A DNA stretch of 8,956 bases from Bacteroidia bacterium (GCA_025999935.1 BNXY01000072.1:1-8956), one strand, 5' to 3'; positions 1 to 6,164 are shown, counted from the first letter of the stretch. Notes: generated by a model from the letters alone, not told the origin. Program-made: numbers and translations.

Positions 1-127
1 CAATCTATAAAAATCTCTGAATGTCTCTGAACGGTCTCTGAATCTTTCAGAGACTTTTGTAAGTAAAAACTTGCAAAAATGGGAGTTTTTTTGCATTATT
101 ACAACACGGGGTTCAGCGGTTGCTTAC
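1..127 (-). mobile_element. Terminal part of a probable IS66-family insertion sequence
   Basis: Read on the minus strand, the AT-rich membrane-protein gene changes abruptly at position 127 into GTAAGCAACCGCTGAACCCC and sequence of a different character. From memory, IS66-family termini begin with GTAA, often GTAAGC, and the family makes 8-bp target duplications. The start of this inverted repeat therefore fits an IS66 end pointing left out of the window. No transposase gene is visible in these 127 bases, so the family call rests only on the terminal sequence. If right, the 8 bases at 128-135 (AGATAAAT on the plus strand) should recur at the far end of the element. A recombination breakpoint is the alternative. 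Confidence 0.45.
13..54. repeat. TCTCTGAA repeat cluster with perfect hairpin
   Basis: TCTCTGAA occurs in direct orientation at 14-21, 24-31 and 35-42, spaced 10 and 11 bases apart, and once inverted (TTCAGAGA) at 46-53. The last two copies form a perfect 9-bp stem, GTCTCTGAA/TTCAGAGAC (34-42 and 46-54), with a 3-base loop, followed on the plus strand by TTTTG. It lies inside the presumed IS end. It could be a transposase-binding array, a short terminator that insulates the element, or both. Near helical-turn spacing favours protein binding. Confidence 0.6.
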
Positions 128-710
128 AGATAAATATTTTATAATATACTTTTATTTCCATAATATATTTAAATGACATAAAAAAAGAAAGAAGAATCAA
201 AGACGGAAATATCATGTTATATCCAACATCATTAATAATTTTTTTTGTATTTTTAATCTGAATAAATTCATCTATTCTTTGCAAAGAAAAATAAGAGAAA
301 TCAATAGAAAAATAAGAAAAAAATGTAAAAAAATAGATTATATTGAATAAAAAAAATAAAAATACTAATTTTTGATATATTTTATCTTTTGTATAAAAAA
401 TTATCAATGCAATACTCAAAATGTATAGAAAATGGATCATATATATAGCAACTATTTGAACAGCCATTTTTAAATCAGATTCGTTTACTAAAGTAGAATA
501 TGACATCGAAATTATTAACAACAATAGTAATAACACATTTATTTTAATTTCTTTTATACGAAAAAATAAAGATGTAGAACTAAGAAAAAAGGACACTACG
601 ATTGTGACTATTTGAATCGTTCTACACAATACAGAACCAAAACTTAAACTACTAGCAAATGAGGAATATCCAAATAGATTTAAAAGCAATATGAAATTAC
701 ATAATTTCAT
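99..710 (-). pseudogene. Truncated multi-pass membrane protein, probably Wzy-like polysaccharide polymerase
   Basis: The reading frame encodes about 194 native residues, almost all in hydrophobic stretches separated by short charged loops (for example FRIKEIK, TKDKIYQK, KNTKK). Six or so membrane segments can be drawn. Wzy O-antigen/capsule polymerases have this look, are very poorly conserved, and normally run to about 400 residues with 10-14 segments, so this is roughly an N-terminal half. The native frame ends at position 128; the last nine codons (CKQPLNPVL, stop) come from the inserted IS-like sequence. I start it at 710 (MKLCNF) because AAAGGAG sits 5 bases upstream; an in-frame start at 755 has no such support. 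It follows the flippase by about 60 bases, the expected place for wzy. The Wzy identity is inferred from topology and context only; a ligase-like or other membrane protein is possible. Confidence 0.5.
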
Positions 711-715
711 ATTTA

Positions 716-722
716 CTCCTTT
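716..722 (-). promoter_or_regulatory. Shine-Dalgarno AAAGGAG of the Wzy-like gene
   Basis: AAAGGAG lies 5 bases before the ATG at 710. It decides the start over the longer frame opening at 755. Strong Shine-Dalgarno sequences are uncommon in Bacteroidetes, so this one is notable. Confidence 0.6.
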
Positions 723-768
723 ATTAAAATCAATATACGACTTGACTTTGTTCATAGAAAAATCACAA

Positions 769-2139
769 TCAAAATATTACTAACTTTGATTTTAATGCTT
801 GTCTTGATTTTGCAAGATGAAAAATATAAAAAAATTGCATTATTGTATGAATTACATAAGAACATAAAACAGCTAAAGCAAGTCCTACTGCACCCATTCC
901 TTGATGTAAAAATATGTATGTAAAACCTACAATAATCATCGCCCATAATAAATTAAAACAAAAACCTATCCACATTTTTCCGAAGCTTGCAATAGAAGTT
1001 CCGAAAACAGTTGAGATTGATGTAAATACTGTAGAATATGCTAATATAATGATTGCCATTGTACTTTCAAAATTCTTTCCATATAATTGCATGATTATTG
1101 AACTATATATTGAAACGATAATTGCTAAAACAAATGTTACTATAACATTTATGCCAATATTGTATTTTAATACTCTCCAATATGTACTTTCACTCTCACT
1201 TGCTTTTGTGCTTGATAATATAGGCATGAGCATTTGACTTATTGCTCCGGGAATAAAAAGAATGATAATCTTCCATTGATCTGCGATTTCATATAATCCG
1301 GCCTCTCCAAAACCAGCACTTTTTACTAACATAGCGCGAATAATCCAAAAGACCGGAGCAACCATTATTGAGGATAAAGCAGCAGGTAGACTAAATTTGT
1401 ATAGAATACGAAGATCTTTTTTATTAAAGTATTTTAATTTATTAGGAATAGTAAATTTGATTATATTCTTTTTGATTGAAACATAATTAGCAACAGCAAG
1501 TACTAAATATCCAATCCCAAATCCCCAAATAGCTCCTAAAACACTATAATAATAAGCGCCAATAAGCATAAATAATGTTTCTGCTATACTGGCTATAAAC
1601 GTATTAATGGCAATTGAACGAAAATCCTCAAACCCGGAAAGCATTCCGTTTTGCGCACTATTTACTATGGTGACAAATAACAGGAGTCCTCCTACTCTGA
1701 TGTCATCCGACAAATATGGAGCATTCAAAGTCTTCTCAGCCAAAAATGGTGCAAAAATCAAAACTAAGATAGTGATGGTTGTTCCTGTAATGATTGAAAA
1801 TCCATTTGTTAATACATAAATAGAACTGACCTTTTGTTTATCTTTCTCCCTATATTCTGAGATATATTTACTTGCAGTTAATCCTAATCCAACACTTCCA
1901 AAAACAACAAACATATTAATTGTTGAGCGAACCATTCCAAATTCACCATATTGTTCTTTTCCTAAAATACGAGCACAAACAATCCCTGCAACTAGAATTA
2001 TGAATTTAGCAATAGATGTACCTGCCAAAGACCAGAAAACACCCTTTGCCATACGCATCCCTATATCAGAGTTTTTTATTCTGACATACATTGAAGAAAG
2101 ATAATTGTTTTTCGATATGATGTTATAAAAATTCACCAT
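769..2139 (-). CDS. wzx: Wzx-type oligosaccharide flippase (MOP superfamily)
   Basis: A 456-residue polytopic membrane protein that would move undecaprenyl-linked repeat units across the inner membrane. The N-terminus carries the family pattern: [13 protein letters not shown] (residues about 29-41), then a long hydrophobic helix and [20 protein letters not shown] (about 57-76), a stretch I recall from Bacteroides flippases. About 12-14 hydrophobic segments follow to the C-terminus, and the length is normal for Wzx. The gene opens inside the end of the wecB fragment: ATGGTGA contains the start of this gene and the stop of the other, so the two are probably translationally coupled. A second possible start is Met17 at 2091, closer to the conserved core. 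Composition is clearly more AT-rich than wecB/wecC. The substrate cannot be told from sequence. I see no promoter of its own; it probably depends on read-through from upstream. Confidence 0.85.
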   Translation of the reverse strand: MVNFYNIISKNNYLSSMYVRIKNSDIGMRMAKGVFWSLAGTSIAKFIILVAGIVCARILGKEQYGEFGMVRSTINMFVVFGSVGLGLTASKYISEYREKDKQKVSSIYVLTNGFSIITGTTITILVLIFAPFLAEKTLNAPYLSDDIRVGGLLLFVTIVNSAQNGMLSGFEDFRSIAINTFIASIAETLFMLIGAYYYSVLGAIWGFGIGYLVLAVANYVSIKKNIIKFTIPNKLKYFNKKDLRILYKFSLPAALSSIMVAPVFWIIRAMLVKSAGFGEAGLYEIADQWKIIILFIPGAISQMLMPILSSTKASESESTYWRVLKYNIGINVIVTFVLAIIVSIYSSIIMQLYGKNFESTMAIIILAYSTVFTSISTVFGTSIASFGKMWIGFCFNLLWAMIIVGFTYIFLHQGMGAVGLALAVLCSYVIHTIMQFFYIFHLAKSRQALKSKLVIF

Positions 2140-2522
2140 AAAAAATCAGGGACAGACACTATCCTCTCGCACGCCTTTCCATCCCCATAAGGATTATGCG
2201 CCTGCGACATCTTATTATAAATCGCGCTATTGTTCAATAATAACTCTACATTTTCCACGATTGCATCGACATCCGTCCCTACCAGTTTTACAGTAGCAGC
2301 TTCCACCGCCTCCGGCCGTTCCGTAGTATTGCGCATCACGAGAACGGGTTTGCCCAATGAAGGCGCTTCTTCCTACACCCCGCCACTATCTGTCAAAATA
2401 AGGTACGAATGTTGCATCATATACACAAACGGCAGATAATCCAAAGGTGAAATCAAATAAATATTCAGAACATCCGCCAACAATTCATAAACCGGTTTCT
2501 GCACATTCGGATTCAAATGCAC
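2133..2522 (-). pseudogene. wecB: wecB 3' fragment with internal nonsense codon
   Basis: This stretch encodes the last third of a UDP-GlcNAc 2-epimerase, beginning at [15 protein letters not shown] and running through [10 protein letters not shown], a TAG at 2373-2375, [12 protein letters not shown] and [13 protein letters not shown]. It matches the intact wecB at 6184-6548 without gaps. The TAG replaces the CAG glutamine of the conserved DSGGVQEE motif by one transition. The first two thirds of the gene, including the catalytic regions, are absent; homology stops sharply at 2522. The C-terminal tail differs from the intact copy ([11 protein letters not shown] against ERIVLTMKP), and its stop overlaps the start of the flippase. 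A short frame could restart from TTG at 2357 (about 74 codons), but it cannot make an enzyme. It is most simply the old downstream part of a wecB that was once directly followed by wzx. Confidence 0.85.
2158..2522 (-). repeat. Copy A of wecB 3'-end direct repeat
   Basis: Direct repeat of 6184-6548, 365 bp, offset 4026, no gaps. By hand count there are about 49 mismatches. They are uneven: about 37 in 2158-2327 (near 78% identity) and about 12 in 2328-2522 (near 94%). The two copies bracket the accessory segment with the ATPase, toxin-antitoxin and GNAT genes. Confidence 0.9.
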
Positions 2523-2603
2523 TTCCTATTTTAATTTCTTATTTGATATTTGTTAATTGAATTTGAGAAGCGTAAAACCACAAAACAATAAATTACGGAT
2601 AAG
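2523..2603. other. Short intergenic junction between wecB fragment and GNAT gene
   Basis: An 81-base AT-rich stretch with no gene. It begins exactly where the homology to intact wecB stops (2522/2523), so it contains one boundary of the accessory segment. I see no inverted repeat or clear terminator in it. Confidence 0.6.
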
Positions 2604-3115
2604 CTATTCATTCTCTTTGTTCAAAATATGCTTCAAATCGAAATACATAAGTCGAGTCGAATCATTTTCATCCTGAGTAGATAAAAATTCAAAGCCATTC
2701 TTTTGATAAAAATGAAAAGCTGTTTGATAGGCATCAACTGTTATAAAACGACAAGCAACATCCATTCTGCCTAATAAAAGATTTTTTACTGAGTCCAAAA
2801 TAAAACCGCCAATACCTTGTTTTTCAAATTTTTCACTTACAGCAAGACGACCAATTTTTATAGCCGGATAATTTTTACGGCGTTTAGGATTCGGAATTTT
2901 ATTCTGTCGATTGAACCGGTTCCAAAAACTTTTTTCTTCAACATTGGAAGTATCGAAAACAACTGGGTGTACGACAAATTTCCCTATTTTCGCATAGAGT
3001 TTTTCCGATAGATCATATTTTTGTAACTTTGTTATTTTTTTGTTTTCCAAACAAAGTCAGGCACTTGTTCTATTTGTGCTATATACAGTCTTATAGCTTT
3101 CAGTGGTTGTTCCAT
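2604..3115 (-). pseudogene. GNAT acetyltransferase with altered and possibly frameshifted N-terminus
   Basis: The C-terminal part is a clear GNAT fold: KIGRLAVSEKF (strand 4), the acetyl-CoA loop EKQGIGG, RFITVDAYQTAFHFYQKNGF with the usual catalytic-type Tyr, and the ending RLMYFDL. It resembles the TacT/AtaT-like GNATs common in Bacteroidetes. The frame on its own would have to start with TTG at 3050 (148 residues). A better start, ATG at 3115, lies 13 bases after the toxin stop, but its frame reads 27 codons and hits TAA at 3032-3034 right after a run of seven A (3035-3041). A -1 slip or one extra A there joins the two frames. The N-terminal segment of my remembered relatives (an FxCGD-xDLNDFL region) is missing; KYDLSEKLYAKIGKFVVHP stands in its place, suggesting a deletion or fusion. 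It may be inactive, or made by slippage. No DUF1778-type antitoxin is adjacent. Confidence 0.55.
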
Positions 3116-3128
3116 TAATGCAGGTTTT

Positions 3129-3482
3129 TCAGGAAAAATGCTCCAATATTCGCTTCTTATCCTCATTTTCTTTCTCGTTCTTGTGATAGAGTTCTACAAA
3201 GACAATTCGTTGTTCATCGGCAAAATACGCATATATCAATCTGAACCCGGAATTACATCCTCGACCTTTGAAACTATCACTTGCGATTTTCTTTATTTTG
3301 ATAACGCAAGTTGAAATACCCAATCCTTCTATTCTGAAGCTAAACGGTGGTGATGCTTCCGGTTCATCGTTCAAGTCTTTACAGACGTCTCTCAAGTCAC
3401 TTTCCAAGGTTCGGTATTTCTTCAGCAAGCGCTTTAAATCCTTTTTGTATTCCGGTAGTTCTTCAAAATTTATCTTGTTCAT
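3129..3482 (-). CDS. RelE/ParE-superfamily toxin of a toxin-antitoxin pair
   Basis: A 117-residue basic protein. The N-terminal helices (EYKKDLKRLLKKYRTLESDL), the central strands with FRIEGLG, the RLIYAYFADEQRIVFVELY strands and the closing YHKNEKENEDKKRI match the RelE/ParE fold as seen in Bacteroidetes addiction modules. Members with this look usually cleave mRNA on the ribosome, but sequence alone does not separate RelE-like RNases from ParE-like gyrase poisons. Its start lies inside the end of the antitoxin gene (20-base overlap, 3463-3482), so antitoxin-first translational coupling is likely. It is transcribed from the promoter at 4295-4326. The damaged GNAT gene follows 13 bases after its stop and could be a third cistron. 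The gene appears intact. Confidence 0.75.
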   Translation of the reverse strand: MNKINFEELPEYKKDLKRLLKKYRTLESDLRDVCKDLNDEPEASPPFSFRIEGLGISTCVIKIKKIASDSFKGRGCNSGFRLIYAYFADEQRIVFVELYHKNEKENEDKKRILEHFS

Positions 3483-4269
3483 CTTCCGTATATTCTCTTA
3501 CTGAAAAAGGAGGTCTGCGATAAAAAACAAGATTGTAACTGATATAATCGCCTTCTTCTGTTGCTTTCCAAGGTTTGTCTTTGTGTGAATAATCGCTGAT
3601 TTTAGTTGCATTCCAGTCGCTCATTTGTTGAATAACAGCGTCAATAACTGTTTTCTCGGCAGCCGACAATTGCGTTAAATCTGCTTTTTCCAAAGGAAGA
3701 TAACGGGTTTGAGGAAGTCCGTGATACTCCGTTTTTATTCGTTGCAACTGACCTTTATCAATCAACTGGTTAATGATACGATCTAATTTTTGTGGGACGG
3801 GACCGTAAGGTAGTTTCTTATACCTTGCTCCTGTGAGATGTTCTTCGTATATTTCGTAGTAATTAAAATCGCAAAAATACAGTAGCTTATTCAATACGGT
3901 TTCTCCTACATTCGGTTTGCCGGCACAATGTTCTAAAATGTACAGCAATACATTTTTAAATTTACCCACCTGCAAGTCAGGAACTGAAATTCGAATCGTA
4001 TTTTCGTCGTTCGAAACTTCTTTTTCAAGGAGAACTTCGTCAGATACCTTAAAATCAGAAGATAGAAATTCATCCAATGAAAATCCTAAAACGAAGGATA
4101 ACTTTTGTAATTCGGAGACATCCATGTTCCGGTTGCCAAGTTCCATTTGAGCCAAAGAGGGACGCGACATTCCAATATTCTTAGCCAAATCTTCCTGCAA
4201 TAAGCCTTTGCTTTTGCGTAGCATCGCTACCCGTTGACCAATTTGCTTTTGAGATAATTTTAATTCCAT
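3463..4269 (-). CDS. HTH-Panacea (DUF4065/SocA-like) antitoxin and repressor
   Basis: A 268-residue two-domain protein. Residues about 11-66 form an XRE/Cro-type helix-turn-helix (RVAMLRKSKGLLQEDLAKNI, MSRPSLAQMELG, ending FSLDEFLS). After a linker, residues about 102-235 show the Panacea domain pattern: NKLLYFCDFNYYEIYEEHLTG, ARYKKLPYGPVPQKLDRII and a KGQLQ turn. Published work (PanAT systems) describes Panacea as a promiscuous antitoxin domain that neutralises unrelated toxins, often with an added HTH. Here it precedes and overlaps a RelE-like gene, which fits. The HTH would bind the palindrome overlapping the -33 element and autoregulate the pair. The start at 4269 is supported by the promoter 25 bases upstream. 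Function is inferred from domains and neighbour; the reading of the domain is strong. Confidence 0.82.
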   Translation of the reverse strand: MELKLSQKQIGQRVAMLRKSKGLLQEDLAKNIGMSRPSLAQMELGNRNMDVSELQKLSFVLGFSLDEFLSSDFKVSDEVLLEKEVSNDENTIRISVPDLQVGKFKNVLLYILEHCAGKPNVGETVLNKLLYFCDFNYYEIYEEHLTGARYKKLPYGPVPQKLDRIINQLIDKGQLQRIKTEYHGLPQTRYLPLEKADLTQLSAAEKTVIDAVIQQMSDWNATKISDYSHKDKPWKATEEGDYISYNLVFYRRPPFSVREYTEDEQDKF

Positions 4270-4294
4270 TGTTTCTCTGATTAATTTCCAAAAG

Positions 4295-4326
4295 CAAAGG
4301 TACGATATGTTTTGTAATAAAACAAA
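4295..4326 (-). promoter_or_regulatory. Bacteroidetes-type promoter of the toxin-antitoxin operon
   Basis: On the minus strand TTTG (4323-4326), 20 bases, then TACCTTTG (4295-4302), an exact match to the Bacteroidetes -33/-7 pattern TTTG and TAnnTTTG. It ends 25 bases before the antitoxin ATG at 4269. Confidence 0.75.
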
Positions 4327-4334
4327 ATTTTGTT
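4321..4334. promoter_or_regulatory. Palindromic operator candidate
   Basis: AACAAAATTTTGTT is a perfect 14-bp palindrome covering the -33 TTTG. Further TTTTGT and AAAAC half-sites surround it (GTTTT at 4309-4313, AAAAC at 4319-4323, and GTTTT just beyond at 4337). Repressor binding here would block the promoter, the usual autoregulation of an HTH antitoxin. AT-richness weakens the statistical weight. Confidence 0.55.
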
Positions 4335-4354
4335 CTGTTTTTTTTATCGGTTAA

Positions 4355-4592
4355 TTATTTTATGGAATAAATAACATCGCTATCCACACTGATATCGTTA
4401 AATTCCTCGTGTGAAACAGCCTTTACCACGGCATCAAACTTCCCGCCCTGCATCTCCGTCAAAACATCCAACCCATTAAAAGTAATACCAAGCATAAGAA
4501 TATTCGATCCTTTTACCCGTATTCTTTGTACTCCAACTTGTTGAGCAAAAGTCCATAATAAACCAGATATTGTTTTATTTTTTTAATATCAT
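4355..4592 (-). pseudogene. Chimeric remnant: flippase N-terminus joined to nucleotide-sugar dehydrogenase C-terminus
   Basis: On the minus strand one open frame, ending at TAA 4355-4357, reads KNKTISGLLWTFAQQVGVQ and then continues directly as RVKGSNILMLGITF, GLDVLTEMQGGKFDAVV and KAVSHEEF to a final YSIK. The first part is the characteristic start of a MOP-family polysaccharide flippase. The second is the C-terminal domain of a UDP-GlcNAc/UDP-Glc-type dehydrogenase (TviB/WbpA-like). The roughly 45 residues normally between LGITF and the GLDVL stretch (the KENCPD region) are missing. The natural ATG at 4590-4592 is in a different frame, separated by a run of seven A (4578-4584) where loss of one base would restore MILKNKTISG. 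The junction between the two gene parts lies near 4523. This is debris of at least two polysaccharide genes, with no expected function. Confidence 0.65.
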
Positions 4593-4679
4593 ATTTATTT
4601 TATCTTATTGACAGACAGCAAACGAGGTATCTCTATCCAAAATGCTTTATATACTACGCTCGGTTATAAATTGAGTTAT

Positions 4680-4884
4680 CATACAATAAACGCTCAATTA
4701 TGTTTCAAGTTTGGACTATACGAGGGCGAAAACAGCAATTCAATTCCTAATATAGCCATCTGTCTATATTACTCGAAAATTCCGGATAATATTTTTTCAA
4801 ATATTCCTTTGAATTTAGGTGGTGTTTTTTTGCAATAAATTCATGTTCTGCAAACTCGGAACCATTGCTACGGCGCTTGAAATC
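4680..4884 (-). pseudogene. Decayed 3' part of an IS630-like transposase
   Basis: The minus strand shows pieces in shifting frames that join into a DDE transposase C-terminal pattern: KEYLKKYYPEFSSNIDRWLY (ending at TAG 4747-4749), then GIELLFSPSYSPNL in the next frame, then IIERLL after one more base shift. WL..GIELLF.PSYSPNLN.IERL is the hallmark of IS630/Tc1-type transposases, with the final catalytic acid in the IER motif. Two frameshifts and several stops show that it is dead. The piece begins immediately after the ATPase stop codon, in the same frame as the ATPase. I see neither terminal repeats nor the N-terminal part. Confidence 0.6.
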
Positions 4885-6003
4885 TCAGGTCGTTGCTAAA
4901 AACAATTTAAAAAACGGGTCGGCAATAAAATAAGTATTATTTATTTTCTCAACAGTTCCATTCATGACTAAATCTTTTGCTGCACGCTGAAGTGTAGCTG
5001 CGCTTGGCAAACGATGCGTGGTGATATAAGCCGTTGAAAATATATTTTCTCCATTTACCATTAATGCCTGAAGCAACTGCTTTTTGCTTTTCGACTGATT
5101 ATTAAATAATTCCATATAGTAATCTCCTTTAAGCGAGAGCAATCGCCCGGCACAATCATCCACTATTTCTTTGGAAACGGTTTTGTAGCTATTTATCATG
5201 TATTGCCAAATCTCTGCCGCCAACAACTGGATATAATGAGGCACACTTGCCGCAACGGAAATAATGTATTGAGCAGTTTCAACATCAAGGGTAATTGCCG
5301 AATTGGAAAATTTATTTTGTAAAAATTCAATCGTGTCTTTTTCAGGAAGTGGTCCAATAGACATTTGCGAGGCTGCATTGTAAAAAGCTCTTTTCTTGTT
5401 GTTAAACAATTCTTTCAAGAGATGCGTTTTACTTCCGAAAAAAAGGTAATTGGTGGCGTGTTGTTGTTGAATTTTACTTCGCAACAAGCTTTCAAAATGG
5501 ATACCGCTTAGTTTTTCGACTTCTTGAAATTCATCGAAAAACACAATCACTCGTTTGTTAGCAGCGCCGGCCAATTTTTCAGACATATCTAACAATTGAG
5601 AGATGACTGTTTCGTCAACCGTCGAACCTGCAAAATCAATAGAAAATTCAGGAGTTCCGTCAGCGTTGAAACTCAACAGCGGACGGATGTTTTTAATAAT
5701 GGCAGCAAATGTTTGTGTGAATTTTTGCAGATTACTTTGCTTCAACGCCAAAGCTTTAGCATAAAGCCGCACGAACGATTCCTGCGAGAAGACCGGCATA
5801 AAATCAAAGTAAATGCAAATAAAACCTTGGGCTTCCAATTGTTCAATTGCTTTGAAAACCAATGATGTTTTTCCAAACCGGCGAGGTGCATACAGCACTA
5901 AATTGTTTCCTCCCGAAAGAATTTCTACAATGCGTGTACACTCTTCTTTCCTGTCGTAGAAATTGCTACCTCTTACAATCGTTCCGTAACTAAAAGGATT
6001 CAT
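4885..6003 (-). CDS. AAA/STAND-like ATP-binding protein (ATPase_2-type)
   Basis: With ATG at 6003 the product has 372 residues. Walker A is APRRFGKTS (residues 39-47, Lys45), Walker B is VIVFFDEFQE (152-161, Asp157-Glu158), and FFGSKTHLL near 188-196 matches the post-Walker-B strand of this family. The N-terminal PFSYGTIVRGSNFYDRKEE is the usual lead-in. A winged-helix-like C-terminal part follows and ends FIADPFFKLFL, as in full-length relatives. These soluble ATPases are frequent in Bacteroidetes and archaea; their roles are mostly unknown, though some act in mobile or defence loci. A longer frame from 6072 would add a hydrophobic stretch, but it would read through the promoter and the repeat, so I reject it. 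It has its own promoter and is flanked by transposon and polysaccharide-gene debris, which suggests that it is cargo unrelated to polysaccharide synthesis. Confidence 0.8.
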   Translation of the reverse strand: MNPFSYGTIVRGSNFYDRKEECTRIVEILSGGNNLVLYAPRRFGKTSLVFKAIEQLEAQGFICIYFDFMPVFSQESFVRLYAKALALKQSNLQKFTQTFAAIIKNIRPLLSFNADGTPEFSIDFAGSTVDETVISQLLDMSEKLAGAANKRVIVFFDEFQEVEKLSGIHFESLLRSKIQQQHATNYLFFGSKTHLLKELFNNKKRAFYNAASQMSIGPLPEKDTIEFLQNKFSNSAITLDVETAQYIISVAASVPHYIQLLAAEIWQYMINSYKTVSKEIVDDCAGRLLSLKGDYYMELFNNQSKSKKQLLQALMVNGENIFSTAYITTHRLPSAATLQRAAKDLVMNGTVEKINNTYFIADPFFKLFLATT

Positions 6004-6018
6004 AATATAATTTTTATA

Positions 6019-6050
6019 CAAAGATACTACTTTTATTGCAATTATGCAAA
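6019..6050 (-). promoter_or_regulatory. Promoter of the ATPase gene
   Basis: Minus strand TTTG (6047-6050), 20 bases, TATCTTTG (6019-6026): a full match to the Bacteroidetes consensus with the same 20-base spacer as the toxin-antitoxin promoter. The -7 box ends 15 bases before the ATG at 6003, so the leader is very short. The -33 element lies inside the first repeat unit at 6044-6058. Confidence 0.7.
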
Positions 6051-6077
6051 AAAGCATAATGCAAAAAAGCATAATTG
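6039..6077. repeat. Tandem palindromic repeat over the ATPase promoter
   Basis: Two perfect 15-bp tandem copies of ATGCAAAAAAGCATA (6044-6058 and 6059-6073). Each unit is itself an inverted repeat (ATGC..GCAT around six A), and the whole is enclosed by CAATTATGC (6039-6047) and GCATAATTG (6069-6077). It overlaps the -33 box, so it is a good candidate operator. It is not followed by a clear U-tract in the direction that would make it a wecB terminator. Confidence 0.65.
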
Positions 6078-6164
6078 GATGATCGTCTGTACAATGCTTA
6101 TAATAAACGAATTAAATTTAAGCGCTGCCTTTTGGCTGTAAAGTTAATAAAAATTTGCAAAGGT

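Noticed and set aside
13..54. CRISPR array
   Set aside because: The repeat units are only 8-9 bp with 2-3 bp between them, far too short, and no cas genes are present.
752..946. Minus-strand 64-codon frame overlapping the wzx 3' end
   Set aside because: It overlaps wzx in another frame and has no family signature; the flippase frame fully explains the region.
914..1237. Plus-strand frames inside wzx and wecB/wecC (for example 914-1237, 6155-6427, 7601-7843)
   Set aside because: They lie antisense to well-supported genes and show no domain signature.
4608..4838. Plus-strand open frame of 76 codons
   Set aside because: It has no recognisable domain, promoter or ribosome site, and the opposite strand carries IS630-like transposase pieces, so it is a shadow of decayed sequence.
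6004..6072. N-terminal extension of the ATPase beginning at 6072
   Set aside because: The extra residues are encoded by the tandem repeat and promoter, and the family's conserved N-terminus begins at the 6003 start.
6078..6164. Rho-independent terminator after wecB
   Set aside because: I could not find a GC-rich stem followed by a T-tract in the minus direction; the A/T palindromes at 6039-6077 are better explained as promoter-associated sites.
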